DNA of 64,000 nucleotides from NCBI GenBank assembly GCA_963781155.1, contig CAWAEC010000016.1, forward strand, positions 310,001 to 374,000, read 5' to 3'. Positions 46,865-56,023 of the stretch are shown here, in pieces. Both the position numbers and the translations under genes were made by a program. The DNA comes from PALSA-693 sp963781155. GTDB taxonomy: Bacteria; Actinomycetota; Acidimicrobiia; Acidimicrobiales; Palsa-688. The notes under the pieces were generated by a model. That model was not told where the DNA came from. It did no database searches and saw nothing but the letters and a program-made list of their open reading frames with translations. Numbering within the stretch: the stretch's first letter is position 1; each line of letters starts with the position of its first letter.

Positions 46865-47635
46865 GTGAGCGCCCGATTTCAGGACAAGGTGGTCGTGGTG
46901 ACAGGAGGCGGCGCCGGTATCGGCCGGGTCTATGCGCGCTCTTTTGCCGCTGAGGGTGCGAATCTGGTCATTGCTGACATTGACGCGGAAGCCGCGAAGC
47001 GAGTGGTCGGGGAACTGGAAGCCGGTGGAGGTCACGGCCTGGCGACGGTCACAGATGTGACCGAGGACGAAGAAGTCGATGCGATGGCGAGGGCGGCGGT
47101 CGACACGTTTGGCGGTGTCGACATCCTGATCAACAACGCGGGCATCCACCTCGATCACGCCCAATTGCCATACACCCGAGAGGCTCTGCCTCGCTGGCGC
47201 GCAGTTATGGACACGAATGTCATCGCAGCCGTGTCATGTGCGGCAGCCTGCCGGGATGCGATGGCGGCCCGCGGTGGCGGCGCGATCATCAATCAGTCCT
47301 CCATGGCCGCTTACTCGGCTGGCGGCGCCTACGGAGTCTCGAAGCTGGCCCTGAATGCGCTCACGGTATCGCTGGCTGCCGAGCTTGCTCCACAGGGCAT
47401 TCGTGTGAATGGAATCGCGCCGGGTCTGGTCGACTCCGAAGCAGCTGTGGCATGGATGAACGACACGACCCGGAAGGGAATCGAAGAAACCCTCGTCGGT
47501 GGGCAGCTGATCAAGCGGCTGGGCCGGATGGAGGACCTGGCCAACGTCGTGCTGTTCCTCTGCTCTGAGGAAGCCAGTTTCGTGACCGGTCAGACCATCC
47601 TGGTTGATGGCGGCTACACCAAAAAGCCTTACTGA
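46865..47635 (+). CDS. SDR-family oxidoreductase
   Basis: A 256-residue classical SDR. TGGGAGIGRVYARSFAAEGA, then LVIADIDAEAAKR (acidic, favouring NAD), NNAGIHLDHA, catalytic Ser in NQSSMAAYSAGGA, and YGVSK. GTG 46865 follows GGAGGAATGTCAGC. It closely resembles the SDR at 61775. It converges with the MarR gene. Confidence 0.88.
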   Translation: MSARFQDKVVVVTGGGAGIGRVYARSFAAEGANLVIADIDAEAAKRVVGELEAGGGHGLATVTDVTEDEEVDAMARAAVDTFGGVDILINNAGIHLDHAQLPYTREALPRWRAVMDTNVIAAVSCAAACRDAMAARGGGAIINQSSMAAYSAGGAYGVSKLALNALTVSLAAELAPQGIRVNGIAPGLVDSEAAVAWMNDTTRKGIEETLVGGQLIKRLGRMEDLANVVLFLCSEEASFVTGQTILVDGGYTKKPY

Positions 47636-47671
47636 ACTGCGCCCGGCGCAGCCTGGATCGTCCTGAAGCCA

Positions 47672-48250
47672 TCACTCGTCCGCGGACACTGCGGTGTCCA
47701 CCGCCGTCACCATACGCTCGAGCCATTCCGCCAACAGCGCGATCTCGGTAGACGACAAGGCACTGTGCAGCATGGCTCGCCACCTGTGGGTCGCCTGACG
47801 TGACATATTGTTGACGAGTCGCCGTCCGGCCACTGTCGCCTGCACAACGAGGACTCTTCTGTCCTCAGTCGCCTGGGCGCGCTGGGCCAGTCCGGCCCCC
47901 ACCAGGCGATCGACCGCCCTGGTAGCAGTCGAGGAGTCAATCCGCAGCACCGACGCCAGCTCGCCCATGCGGCATCCGGCGGGAAGGCGAACGGCGAGGC
48001 ACCAGAGCACGTCGTATTGCCCGGAGTCGAGTTCGTGGAATGGTTCGTAGGCGTACCGGTACCACGACGGCCACGCGCGTCGGGCTTCCGTAAGAGCCAC
48101 AGCCAGGCGATGCTCGGGGTCGTCGGCGCCATACGGGAGATCCTCGATGGGCGTCTGCTCTCCAGATCCGCCCATGTGCACGCGGGGTGCGACAGCCGGC
48201 GGCGAGGCAGACTCGCCGTGCACGTCTTGCTGGCTGCGCCCTCTTGCCAT
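47672..48250 (-). CDS. MarR-family transcriptional regulator
   Basis: A 192-residue winged-helix regulator at the end of the CaiB operon. The DNA-binding part reads MGELASVLRIDSSTATRAVD and the wing ATEDRRVLVVQATVAGRRL. It starts 6 bases after the CaiB stop, so it is cotranscribed. It is the natural candidate regulator of the operon, possibly acting at 55961-55975. The first 35 residues are an unstructured tail. Confidence 0.85.
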   Translation of the reverse strand: MARGRSQQDVHGESASPPAVAPRVHMGGSGEQTPIEDLPYGADDPEHRLAVALTEARRAWPSWYRYAYEPFHELDSGQYDVLWCLAVRLPAGCRMGELASVLRIDSSTATRAVDRLVGAGLAQRAQATEDRRVLVVQATVAGRRLVNNMSRQATHRWRAMLHSALSSTEIALLAEWLERMVTAVDTAVSADE

Positions 48251-48256
48251 CTGCGC

Positions 48257-49465
48257 TCAGGCGATGACGCCCGCAGCCCGGTAGCGGGCGATCTCATCGT
48301 TGCTGAGCCCGGTTTCCCGCAACACCTCGTCCGTGTGCTCGCAAAACTCCGGAGCCGGCTTGATGTCTCCGGCTTCCTCATCGAAGAGGACTGGAGGAAC
48401 CGGAAGCGAAATCGGGCCATTGGCATATTGCACTTGTCGAATGAACCCGTTGGCAATCGTCTGGGGATCCTCGTGTATCTCGCTGGCCGTCTGCACCGGG
48501 GCCCAAACCCCACGCGTGGTCACCAACACTTTCTTCCACTCGGCCAGAGACCGTTCGGCAAAGATGTCGTCGAGGAGACGCACAGCTTCGGCGCGGTTCG
48601 CTGAGCGACCTGCGCTGGTCGCGAACCGGGGGTCCGTTGCCAACTCGGGTCGATCGAGATGTTTACAGAGGTCGGCCCAGTCCACGTCGGGGTCATTGAC
48701 GAATACCAGGCTGACGAAGCGGCCATCACTCGTCCGGTAGGCGTTGGAGGTGGGGGAACGTTCCTCGCGCGGGATCGGCGCCCCACCCCAGGAGAATCCG
48801 AGACCGCTGGCCACGATCGGTTGATGGTTGTACCAGATCGCCGTGCCCAGCAACGACCCATCGACGACGGTCGCCACTCCGGTACGTTCCCGCTGCAGAA
48901 GCGCGGCGCAGATGCCGCCGGCGAGTACCGTCCCGGAGATGGTATCGCCGTGGCCGACCATCCCCGTCGGCCATTCGGAACCTGATCCCTGCATCGCCGA
49001 GTCGGCGAGCGACCCTCGCGCCCACCATGCGGCGGCATCGTAGCCTCGGCGTTCGCGCTCAGGGCCGAGAGGACCAAATCCAGTTCCTTTCGCATAGATG
49101 ATATTCGGATTGCATTTGCGGATGTCCTCTACATCGACCTTCAGCTTTTTTCGGGTTTCCGGCAGATAGCTGGTCAGGAAGACGTCGGCGTGTTCTACCA
49201 GCCGGTACAAGATGCTTCTTCCGTCTTCAGTTGACAGGTCGATGGCGACCGCTCGCTTCCCCCGGTTGTAGTTTTTGAATGACATGTAGGCCCCACCGGG
49301 CTCTGTCGTCCCGCCGAACAGCACACGCATGGGGTCGCAGGCACCCGGGCTCTCCACTTTGATGACATCGGCACCCCAATGGGCGAGCACTCCCCCGGCG
49401 ACGGGCATAAACGCGAACATCGTCGCGTCAATCACCTTCACGCCGCTCAACACTTGTTGCATCAT
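48257..49465 (-). CDS. CaiB/BaiF-family CoA-transferase
   Basis: A 402-residue family III CoA-transferase. It opens LSGVKVIDATMFAFMPVAGG, has GADVIKVESPG, and the catalytic Asp in RRGYDAAAWWARGSLA. ATG 49465 (or 49462) follows GGAGGAAG. It would move CoA between a carboxylic acid and an acyl-CoA donor. It is downstream of the fused CaiB gene with a 126-base gap and upstream of MarR. Confidence 0.88.
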   Translation of the reverse strand: MMQQVLSGVKVIDATMFAFMPVAGGVLAHWGADVIKVESPGACDPMRVLFGGTTEPGGAYMSFKNYNRGKRAVAIDLSTEDGRSILYRLVEHADVFLTSYLPETRKKLKVDVEDIRKCNPNIIYAKGTGFGPLGPERERRGYDAAAWWARGSLADSAMQGSGSEWPTGMVGHGDTISGTVLAGGICAALLQRERTGVATVVDGSLLGTAIWYNHQPIVASGLGFSWGGAPIPREERSPTSNAYRTSDGRFVSLVFVNDPDVDWADLCKHLDRPELATDPRFATSAGRSANRAEAVRLLDDIFAERSLAEWKKVLVTTRGVWAPVQTASEIHEDPQTIANGFIRQVQYANGPISLPVPPVLFDEEAGDIKPAPEFCEHTDEVLRETGLSNDEIARYRAAGVIA

Positions 49466-49591
49466 GGCTGAAGCTTCCTCCGTTCCGTCACGACATTGGG
49501 TGGTGGCGAGCACACCGACTCCCCGATGCGAGCTTGACCTGTCCCTGCCTCTCGGGGGCTGGAACAACGGCAGGGTCGACGGGGACCGGTC

Positions 49592-51931
49592 TCACACCAA
49601 GACGTCCTTCAGCTTCGTACGCCAGTCCGGTGCCATCCCGAGCATTTCCTCGAGTACATATTGATTGTCCTGACCGAGGATCGGACCGTGGCGGCGAATC
49701 TCGCAGGACGCATCCGAGAACAGCCACGGAGCCCGCATTACCTTCGTTCTCCCTATCTCAGGATGATCCACTTCGACGAACACCTGCCGGGCCCGGAGGT
49801 GAGGGTCGATTGCCAGCGCGGCATTGGTCATGACCGGTGCTGCCGGGACGCCCGCTGCCTGCAGTTCCTCGAAGGCCTCGGAAGGGGTCCGGCGCTGGGT
49901 CCACTCCGCAATCTCTGTGTCGATGATCGAGCCCGACGCACGACGTTCTGCCGCGCCCGAGAAGCCCTGCACCCATTCCTGGCGGCCGAGGATCCGGCAG
50001 AGCGCAGCCCACTCGTCCTCGTCGCCGACGGCTATAGCCACCCATTCGTCCGCTCCGCGGCAGGGAAAGACGTCATGAGGGGTCATCTCCCGGTGCTGAT
50101 TCCCAACCCTTAACGGCCAGGAAACTCCAAGCCCGAGCGCCAGCAGACCGTCCGGGGTGCTCGCGGCCACCACTTCACGCGAAGCGACATCGACATGCTG
50201 CCCCTCTCCCGTTCTGGCCCGGTGCAGAAGGGCGGCGATGATCCCGACGGCAAACGCGTTCGCGCTGCGATAGTCGGTGGACTCGCCGACTTCAGTGGGC
50301 GGCCCATCTGTGTACCCGGTCTGCTCGCCAAGTCCGCCGGTCGCTCCGAAAATGCTCGCCAGACCCGCGGCCATCGCTTCTGGGCCGGAAGATCCGTTTG
50401 CCGACGACGACGCGACGACCAAGGACGGGTGCCGCTCGAGCAGGGTGGCCGGGTCGAACCCGAACCGGGCCATCACCCCGGGCCGGAAATTGTCGACCAC
50501 CACGTCGACGATCCCGATCAGCCCTTCCACCAGTTCCAGGCCCTCCGGCCGTCCCAGGTCGACCTGAATTGCCCGCTTGTTGAGGTTGAGCTCGTTGAAG
50601 TTTGGTGAGCGGTTCACGCCGCCGTAGTCGGCAAGGAAGCCGCGCCGGGCGGGGTCCGGCCTGCGTGATGTCTCCACCTTTACCACCTCGGCACCAAGAA
50701 GAGCGAGCAGCAAGGTGGCGTAGGGGCCGGCTGCCGCCCAGGTGAAGTCGAGAACCCGTACGCCCTCGAGCAGGCGGCCAGGCGGAAGGGTGGGGCGCCC
50801 GACGCGCCCGGAGCGAAATCCGGTGGACGAGCCCAAGGCCGGCGCCGGCCCGACCTCCACGGGGGTGGCTGTCATCCGATACGGTGCACCCGGCACCAAC
50901 AAGGTGCCGCCGCGACCGTCATCTACCTTGCGCAGGAAACCGCGATGCCGGAACTGCTCGGATTCGATCAGATCGTCCGGCACCGCATAGGCGCCGACGG
51001 AGGTACCCAGTGGGGCGAGAACGCCAACCACCTGGGACTTCGAGCGGGCCTGGCACCACTCCGCGAGGGCTACCCCGAGCGCCTCAAGATCACGGTTTCG
51101 TCCTTCCGCGGTGGCGAACCGGGAATCGGCGAGCTGGCCGGCTTCCGGCGATGTCACCAGGCGATCCCAATGGTCTTCGCGAAGACCGACCAGCTGGACC
51201 CATCCATCACTGCACCGCATCATTCCAGTAATGCCGTAGCGGCTCGGCTCGCGGCCGAGCACGATGCCGTCATTGTTGTAGCGGCTCAACCGCGTGCGGT
51301 TGAGCGTCAGCTCCGACTCCTGGACCGACACGTCGATGCGCTGGGCCCGATCGGAGCGCAGCCGCCCATAACAGGCCGCCAAGACCGCGACGGCGGCATT
51401 CCACCCAGCGTCGAATTCGGCGATGTCGCTCCCGAGCTGAATCGGCGGACGCTCGGGGAACTGCTTGAAGCCCGGTCCGCTGGGAAGGATCGAACCCTCG
51501 CCGCCCGCGTGAAAAACGGTCAGGTGATGCGCCCGGTAGGCAGCATACGGGCCGCTAGAACCGAACGGCCGGATGGACGCCAGCACCACGGTGGGCGGGA
51601 TCGGGCCGAGGCGTTCCGGCACCTCCGACGGTCGATCTGTGACGATCACATCCGAGGTCGCCACCAGGTCAAGCAGCCGCCGCGCCTCGTCACCGGCCTC
51701 GGGTCCTATAACCACGCTCTGTTTGCTGGTGTTGAGGTACTGAAAGCGACCGCCCGCTTCGCCGGGAGGCGCGTCGGCACGGCGGGGCCCCCAGGCACGT
51801 GACCCATGACCCTCCGGAGGTTCGATCTTGAGAACTTCTGCACCCAGATCTGCAAGAACCTTGGCGCAGAAGGTGGCCGCCACCCCGTCGGCGACTTCGA
51901 GCACACGCCAACCAGCCAGCGCTCCGCTCAT
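49592..51931 (-). CDS. fused tandem CaiB/BaiF CoA-transferase-like protein
   Basis: A 779-residue protein with two CaiB-type halves. The first opens LAGWRVLEVADGVAATFCAK with LGAEVLKIEPPEG. The second begins at about residue 390 (LLEGVRVLDFTWAAAGPYAT, LGAEVVKVETSRRP). By eye the family active-site Asp is not where expected in either half: AHHLTVFHAGG in the first, AGLASIFGATGG in the second. The protein may be a dehydratase, racemase or scaffold, not an active CoA-transferase. Its ATG overlaps the TGA of the preceding small ORF. Confidence 0.87.
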   Translation of the reverse strand: MSGALAGWRVLEVADGVAATFCAKVLADLGAEVLKIEPPEGHGSRAWGPRRADAPPGEAGGRFQYLNTSKQSVVIGPEAGDEARRLLDLVATSDVIVTDRPSEVPERLGPIPPTVVLASIRPFGSSGPYAAYRAHHLTVFHAGGEGSILPSGPGFKQFPERPPIQLGSDIAEFDAGWNAAVAVLAACYGRLRSDRAQRIDVSVQESELTLNRTRLSRYNNDGIVLGREPSRYGITGMMRCSDGWVQLVGLREDHWDRLVTSPEAGQLADSRFATAEGRNRDLEALGVALAEWCQARSKSQVVGVLAPLGTSVGAYAVPDDLIESEQFRHRGFLRKVDDGRGGTLLVPGAPYRMTATPVEVGPAPALGSSTGFRSGRVGRPTLPPGRLLEGVRVLDFTWAAAGPYATLLLALLGAEVVKVETSRRPDPARRGFLADYGGVNRSPNFNELNLNKRAIQVDLGRPEGLELVEGLIGIVDVVVDNFRPGVMARFGFDPATLLERHPSLVVASSSANGSSGPEAMAAGLASIFGATGGLGEQTGYTDGPPTEVGESTDYRSANAFAVGIIAALLHRARTGEGQHVDVASREVVAASTPDGLLALGLGVSWPLRVGNQHREMTPHDVFPCRGADEWVAIAVGDEDEWAALCRILGRQEWVQGFSGAAERRASGSIIDTEIAEWTQRRTPSEAFEELQAAGVPAAPVMTNAALAIDPHLRARQVFVEVDHPEIGRTKVMRAPWLFSDASCEIRRHGPILGQDNQYVLEEMLGMAPDWRTKLKDVLV

Positions 51932-52044
51932 GGCGCCTTACGCTCTTTGAGCGCGATCCCCCAGAGGAACCCGGCGAGTGCGCCCGACACCCGCTCGTAC
52001 TCAGGCTTGGGCAGACAGCGCAATTGTCGGTCCTTTCTTCTCAT
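51928..52044 (-). CDS. 38-residue operon-embedded small ORF
   Basis: ATG 52044 starts four bases after the ketopantoate-reductase-like stop, and its TGA overlaps the ATG of the fused CaiB gene (ATGA). The peptide reads MRRKDRQLRCLPKPEYERVS then GALAGFLWGIALKERKAP. It is basic with a short hydrophobic segment near the C-terminus. No family is recognised. The tight fit supports translation. Confidence 0.5.
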   Translation of the reverse strand: MRRKDRQLRCLPKPEYERVSGALAGFLWGIALKERKAP

Positions 52045-52048
52045 TCGC

Positions 52049-53045
52049 TCAGACCATCCCCAGCGCATCCGCAAGCTCCCCGACGGACACGGATCCGGGA
52101 GGCTTCTGCGAGCGAGACAGCTCGTTGGACAGCCTCCCGACCAGGTCGTTAGCCGGCGTCGCCACTCCGTAAAGCCGTCCCAGGAGGGTGACCTCACCAT
52201 TGAGATAGTCGGCTTCGCTGGACCCGGTCCGCCGGGCCAGGCTCTGCCACCCCGAACCGGCCAGGGCCCTGCTGCCGGGGAGCGGCCGTCGCGTCAACGC
52301 ACCCCCCCAGCGGGCTTGGCGATCTTCAGGTCGCGGCAGGGTAATTCCTGCCCGTTGAAAGCACGAGATGGCCTCCGCCTGGAGCTGCTGGTCAAGCATT
52401 TTCCGGATGCGCTCTGTCGCCTCGTCCCCGGGAACGTCGGGGCCACACACCGCCCGGACTGCGGTCGTCAGATTCATCAGCAGCTTCTGGTATTTCCACG
52501 ACATCACGGCAGGATCGGGGCGTGACTGGAACCCGCTCGAGGATAAATCCGCCGCGAGGAGCTCGGCTGTGGCGTCGACCCCAGCTGGAAACCGGCCCAG
52601 ATCGAGGACGCCGACGACCGGATGAGAATCCGCCTCGACGACGCCCGGGTCCAGGTGACTCGCCGGCATCATGACGCACATCCCGTAGACGTTCGAGAAG
52701 CGGCGGAGCGCGAGCCGTTCGTTTTCGACGCCGTTCTCCGCGCACACGACGGCCACTGTCGGAGGGGCAACAGCGGCAAGCTCTCTGACGGCATCCTCGG
52801 TGCCCTGGCTCTTCATGGCTAACAACACCGCGTCGTCCTGGCGCCACTCAATCGCCCGAGGATGGTCAACGACGGGAATGTGAAGCAGCCGGTCGCCCTC
52901 CGGATCACGGTACGTCAATCCCTTCGAACGCAGCACCTCAAAATGATCACCATGCCGCGATCAGCACCACTTCCCGACCGGCAGCGAACAGCCGGGCCCC
53001 GATCGCTCCCCCGATAGCGCCGGCGCCGTAGATCACATACCTCAT
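52049..53045 (-). pseudogene. ketopantoate-reductase-like (ApbA/PanE) protein, frameshifted
   Basis: From ATG 53045 the frame reads RYVIYGAGAIGGAIGARLFA and ends prematurely after VVLIAAW. The other frame resumes HGDHFEVLRSKGLTYRDPEG and continues to DALGMV. Removing one G at about 52954-52960 (CGCGGCATGG) restores about 331 residues. The Rossmann GAGAIG and the C-terminal helical domain (SWKYQKLLMNLTTAVRAVCG) are both present. These enzymes reduce 2-keto acids with NADPH. In this operon a keto-acid or aldehyde from the aldolase-like pair could be its substrate. Confidence 0.8.
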
Positions 53046-53057
53046 CGGATATCAGCC

Positions 53058-54254
53058 CTATGCCGTATTGGTGTAGACGACCGCGCCGCCAAAATGAGGC
53101 GACGAGTGGCAGGCCAGGCCGACCTCCATCCCTGGCAGCTGTCGTTCGCCCGCACGGCCGGACAGCTGCAGGTAGCACTCGAGCATCTGGGGAATTCCGT
53201 GCAACCGGCCATTACCCAGGGCTCCGCCTCCGGAAACAATCGGAAGCCCGCTGCCAGTCCGGATAGCGCCGTCTTGAACGAAGTTGTGGGCCTCCCCCTG
53301 CGGGCAAAAGCCGAGAGACTCGAGCCAGAGGTAGATGAACGGAGAGAAACCGTCATAGAGCTGGGGCAAGTCGATGTCAGTGACGCCCAGACCTGAACTC
53401 TCCCACAGTCGTTCGCTGGCGACCCTGCCTCCTTCCACCATTTCGTCGAGGGTCCACACGGTTCCCGACGTGAGCGTGATGGGACTGCCCTGACCGAAAC
53501 CGCGGACGTAGACGGGCGGGTGGGGAAGATCCCGCGCTCGCTCGGCGCTCGTGAACACGAATGCGGCCACGCCATCGACAGGGATGTCACAATCCAGGAT
53601 TGATATAGGGTCGGCGATGACCCGGGCGTTCATGTAGTCGTCCACCGTGATGGGCTGGTCATGCCAGTACGCCCACGGAATGCGTGCCGCGTTTCGCCGA
53701 AGCTCCACCACGACGGTGGCCATCTCTTCTCGCGTGGCGCCGTACCGCTGGAGGTACTCGTTGTAGGCGAGCGCGATCTGGGCGGGCGGGCCCCACAAAC
53801 CATGCGGCGCTGTCCACTGGCTTGATCCAGAGGCGCGGGTCATGGGATTCTCGTGATAACGGCCCGCGGGGTTGGAGAGGGCCCGGTGCAGCAGAACGTA
53901 GTCTGCGGCTCCCGACGCGATGGCGTTGACGGCGAGCATCACCGAACCGGGTAGCTGGCCAAATCCTTGAAAGCCCGAGGCCCAGCGAGGCCGGATGCCG
54001 AGTTGCTCCGCCATCCAGGTAGCGGACACGATGCTCACACCATCGACCGCTGCCTGTCCCCCAGCCGAGGGCAATATGGCGCCGGTCGTAAAGCCGTCGA
54101 TGTCCTCTTTCGTCAGACCGGCATCGTTGATGGCAGTCAGAGCCGTCTCGACCGCCAGGGCCCCGAGTGGTCGCGTCGATCGACGCGCCACGGGGCTGAT
54201 GCCGTAACCGGCGATCGCCACCCGATTCCGCAACGCGCTCCGGCCGGTGCTCAT
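53058..54254 (-). CDS. thiolase-fold lipid-transfer/aldolase-like protein (Ltp2-like)
   Basis: A 398-residue thiolase superfamily member. It opens NRVAIAGYGISPVARRSTRP and has the late LPQLYDGFSPFIYLWLESLG and GGALGNGRLHGIPQMLECYL. The nucleophilic Cys of true thiolases is not seen where expected (the helix reads ASGFQGFGQLPGSVMLAV). Proteins of this type (Ltp2) pair with a DUF35 protein to cleave a beta-hydroxy-acyl-CoA by retro-aldol reaction. Its ATG overlaps the DUF35 stop by 4 bases, which supports a complex. Confidence 0.88.
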   Translation of the reverse strand: MSTGRSALRNRVAIAGYGISPVARRSTRPLGALAVETALTAINDAGLTKEDIDGFTTGAILPSAGGQAAVDGVSIVSATWMAEQLGIRPRWASGFQGFGQLPGSVMLAVNAIASGAADYVLLHRALSNPAGRYHENPMTRASGSSQWTAPHGLWGPPAQIALAYNEYLQRYGATREEMATVVVELRRNAARIPWAYWHDQPITVDDYMNARVIADPISILDCDIPVDGVAAFVFTSAERARDLPHPPVYVRGFGQGSPITLTSGTVWTLDEMVEGGRVASERLWESSGLGVTDIDLPQLYDGFSPFIYLWLESLGFCPQGEAHNFVQDGAIRTGSGLPIVSGGGALGNGRLHGIPQMLECYLQLSGRAGERQLPGMEVGLACHSSPHFGGAVVYTNTA

Positions 54255-54673
54255 CCCACCAACTTCAACACCGGGAGAGCCACCCCGGGGGCGACGTCTT
54301 CGAAGACCGTTTCGACGGGCAGGCCGATGGCCAGGGGAGTGTCGACGTCCGCCTGCAACCGGGCCAGCAACCGCACCCCCGCCGGCTCGTCCAGTTCCGC
54401 CTCAGCAATGATCCACGGAATATCCTCTTTAAACCCGGGCAGGAAGGCGTCTCGCATCACGGTCCACGTTGCCAGGCGCCCTTGTCCATCGACGGGAACG
54501 AAGGTGAACGCGGCTTTCACTGAGAGACACCGGGGGCAAACCACCACGGGTGGATGGGCAAAACGTCCACACGAGTTACAGCGCTGCAATGCGAGTATGT
54601 GCTCTGCGGCGGCTTGCCAAAACCCCTCAGAGCGATCATCCGGCAGGGGCAAAGGCTTCTCGACCGTGCTCAT
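54251..54673 (-). CDS. Zn-ribbon/OB-fold DUF35 protein (ChsH2 C-terminal-like)
   Basis: A 140-residue protein. The rubredoxin-like zinc ribbon is C-x2-C...C-x2-C (CNSCGRFAHPPVVVCPRC, about residues 32-49), followed by an OB fold (FTFVPVDGQGRLATWTVMRD). DUF35 proteins act as partners of thiolase-fold enzymes and bind acyl-CoA. It overlaps both neighbours by ATGA, so expression is stoichiometrically coupled. Confidence 0.9.
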   Translation of the reverse strand: MSTVEKPLPLPDDRSEGFWQAAAEHILALQRCNSCGRFAHPPVVVCPRCLSVKAAFTFVPVDGQGRLATWTVMRDAFLPGFKEDIPWIIAEAELDEPAGVRLLARLQADVDTPLAIGLPVETVFEDVAPGVALPVLKLVG

Positions 54674-55941
54674 CCGATCACTCCAGCATCCTTCAACCGC
54701 CCGATCTGCTCCCAGTCGAGCCCGAGCTCAAGGAGGACCAGCTCGGTGTCTTGCCCCAACTCGGGGCCGCGCCGGAGCGTGGCAGGCCGCTCGTCGAATT
54801 GCACGGCGCCGGTAGGCATACGAAACGACCCTCCGCCATCCACCGGAACCTCGCCGATGTAGCCGTTCGCCACGACCTGGCGATCCTCGATGATCTCGGT
54901 GACCCTCTGAAAGGGCGCCCATGGAAACTGTTCGTCCTGCAATGCGGTCCGCCATTCCTCGAAGGTTCGCGATCCGAAGATCTCGTCCAGCACCGCCACA
55001 CATTCCTCTTTGTGCTCCGCCCTGGCATCCATGTCGGCGAACCGGGGATCGAGGGCGAGCTCGGGCCGGTCGACGGCCCGGCAGAGGTCAGCCCAGTACC
55101 GGTCGGGCTGAAGAAAGACCAGGCTCAGGTACCGGTCGTCCTTGGTACGAAAGTTATTGACCAACGGGTTTGGCGAGCGGCTGCGGGTATTTCCTCCAGG
55201 CGGCGGAGCGGCGTGAAAGTTTCCCTGCAGAGCTGAGAGGACGTCGGAGGAAAGCGTCCACATCGCGGTCGCCAGTAGAGAAACGTCGACAACCGAAGGC
55301 TGTCCCGTGCGCTCTCGCCTGAAGAGAGCGCCGGCCATCCCGAATGCCAGCTGCACTCCCCCATTGCGGTCGCCAAACGCACCGCGCTGGCCGATTGGCC
55401 CGTCGAGTCCCTCCGGCGTCAGGGTCGCCCCGAGCCCACCTCTGGCCCAAAAGGCAGTGGCGTCATAGGCCGCCTTTGACGCATCAGGCCCTCGTACGCC
55501 GTAGCCGTGGCCGCGAGCGTAGATAAGCTGAGGATTGACCTGACGAAGCGCCTCGACGCCAAGGTCCAACCGCTCGAGCGTCGCCGGCAGGTAGTTGGTG
55601 AGGAAGATGTCCGATCGCTCGACGAGCTGCAGCAGGATCTCTCGCCCCTCGGGTGCTTTTAGGTCCAGACCGATGCTGCGCTTACCGCGGTTGGCCAGCT
55701 CCATCGACTGGTTCAGCCCACCTGCTGAGTGCAGAATGCCCTGTGAAACAAGGCCCCGGTACCCGTCGCCGGTCCCGGGAGGCTCGACGTGAATGACCTC
55801 TGCTCCCCAATCGGCCATCAACGCGCCTGCGACTGGCACGAACACCCATTGGGCCAACTCGACTACTCGGATTCCCGAGAAAATCTCGACTGACGGCCCA
55901 GTGGGCGCGCCAGACTGTTCCGCGGTTGCTTCGGTCACCAT
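54670..55941 (-). CDS. CaiB/BaiF-family CoA-transferase
   Basis: A 423-residue family III CoA-transferase. It opens FSGIRVVELAQWVFVPVAGA, has GAEVIHVEPPGTGDG and the expected Asp in KAAYDATAFWARGGLG. It is first of the tight CaiB-DUF35-thiolase group, preceded by an 82-base gap with a palindrome at 55961. It could activate the pathway's acid substrate to its CoA ester. Confidence 0.9.
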   Translation of the reverse strand: MVTEATAEQSGAPTGPSVEIFSGIRVVELAQWVFVPVAGALMADWGAEVIHVEPPGTGDGYRGLVSQGILHSAGGLNQSMELANRGKRSIGLDLKAPEGREILLQLVERSDIFLTNYLPATLERLDLGVEALRQVNPQLIYARGHGYGVRGPDASKAAYDATAFWARGGLGATLTPEGLDGPIGQRGAFGDRNGGVQLAFGMAGALFRRERTGQPSVVDVSLLATAMWTLSSDVLSALQGNFHAAPPPGGNTRSRSPNPLVNNFRTKDDRYLSLVFLQPDRYWADLCRAVDRPELALDPRFADMDARAEHKEECVAVLDEIFGSRTFEEWRTALQDEQFPWAPFQRVTEIIEDRQVVANGYIGEVPVDGGGSFRMPTGAVQFDERPATLRRGPELGQDTELVLLELGLDWEQIGRLKDAGVIG

Positions 55942-55960
55942 GGCCCTCTTTCGCAGATCG

Positions 55961-55975
55961 TTTGTATGCTACAAA
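55961..55975. promoter_or_regulatory. palindromic operator candidate before the CaiB operon
   Basis: TTTGTATGCTACAAA is a perfect 6-bp inverted repeat with a 3-base spacer, 20 bases upstream of the CaiB ATG and in an AT-richer spot. Its length and symmetry suit a MarR or GntR dimer; the operon's MarR gene is the candidate. Confidence 0.55.
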
Positions 55976-56023
55976 TTACTATCCGTGGTCGCAAGCGTCT
56001 CACCGGCAACCTCGCGGTCTCGG

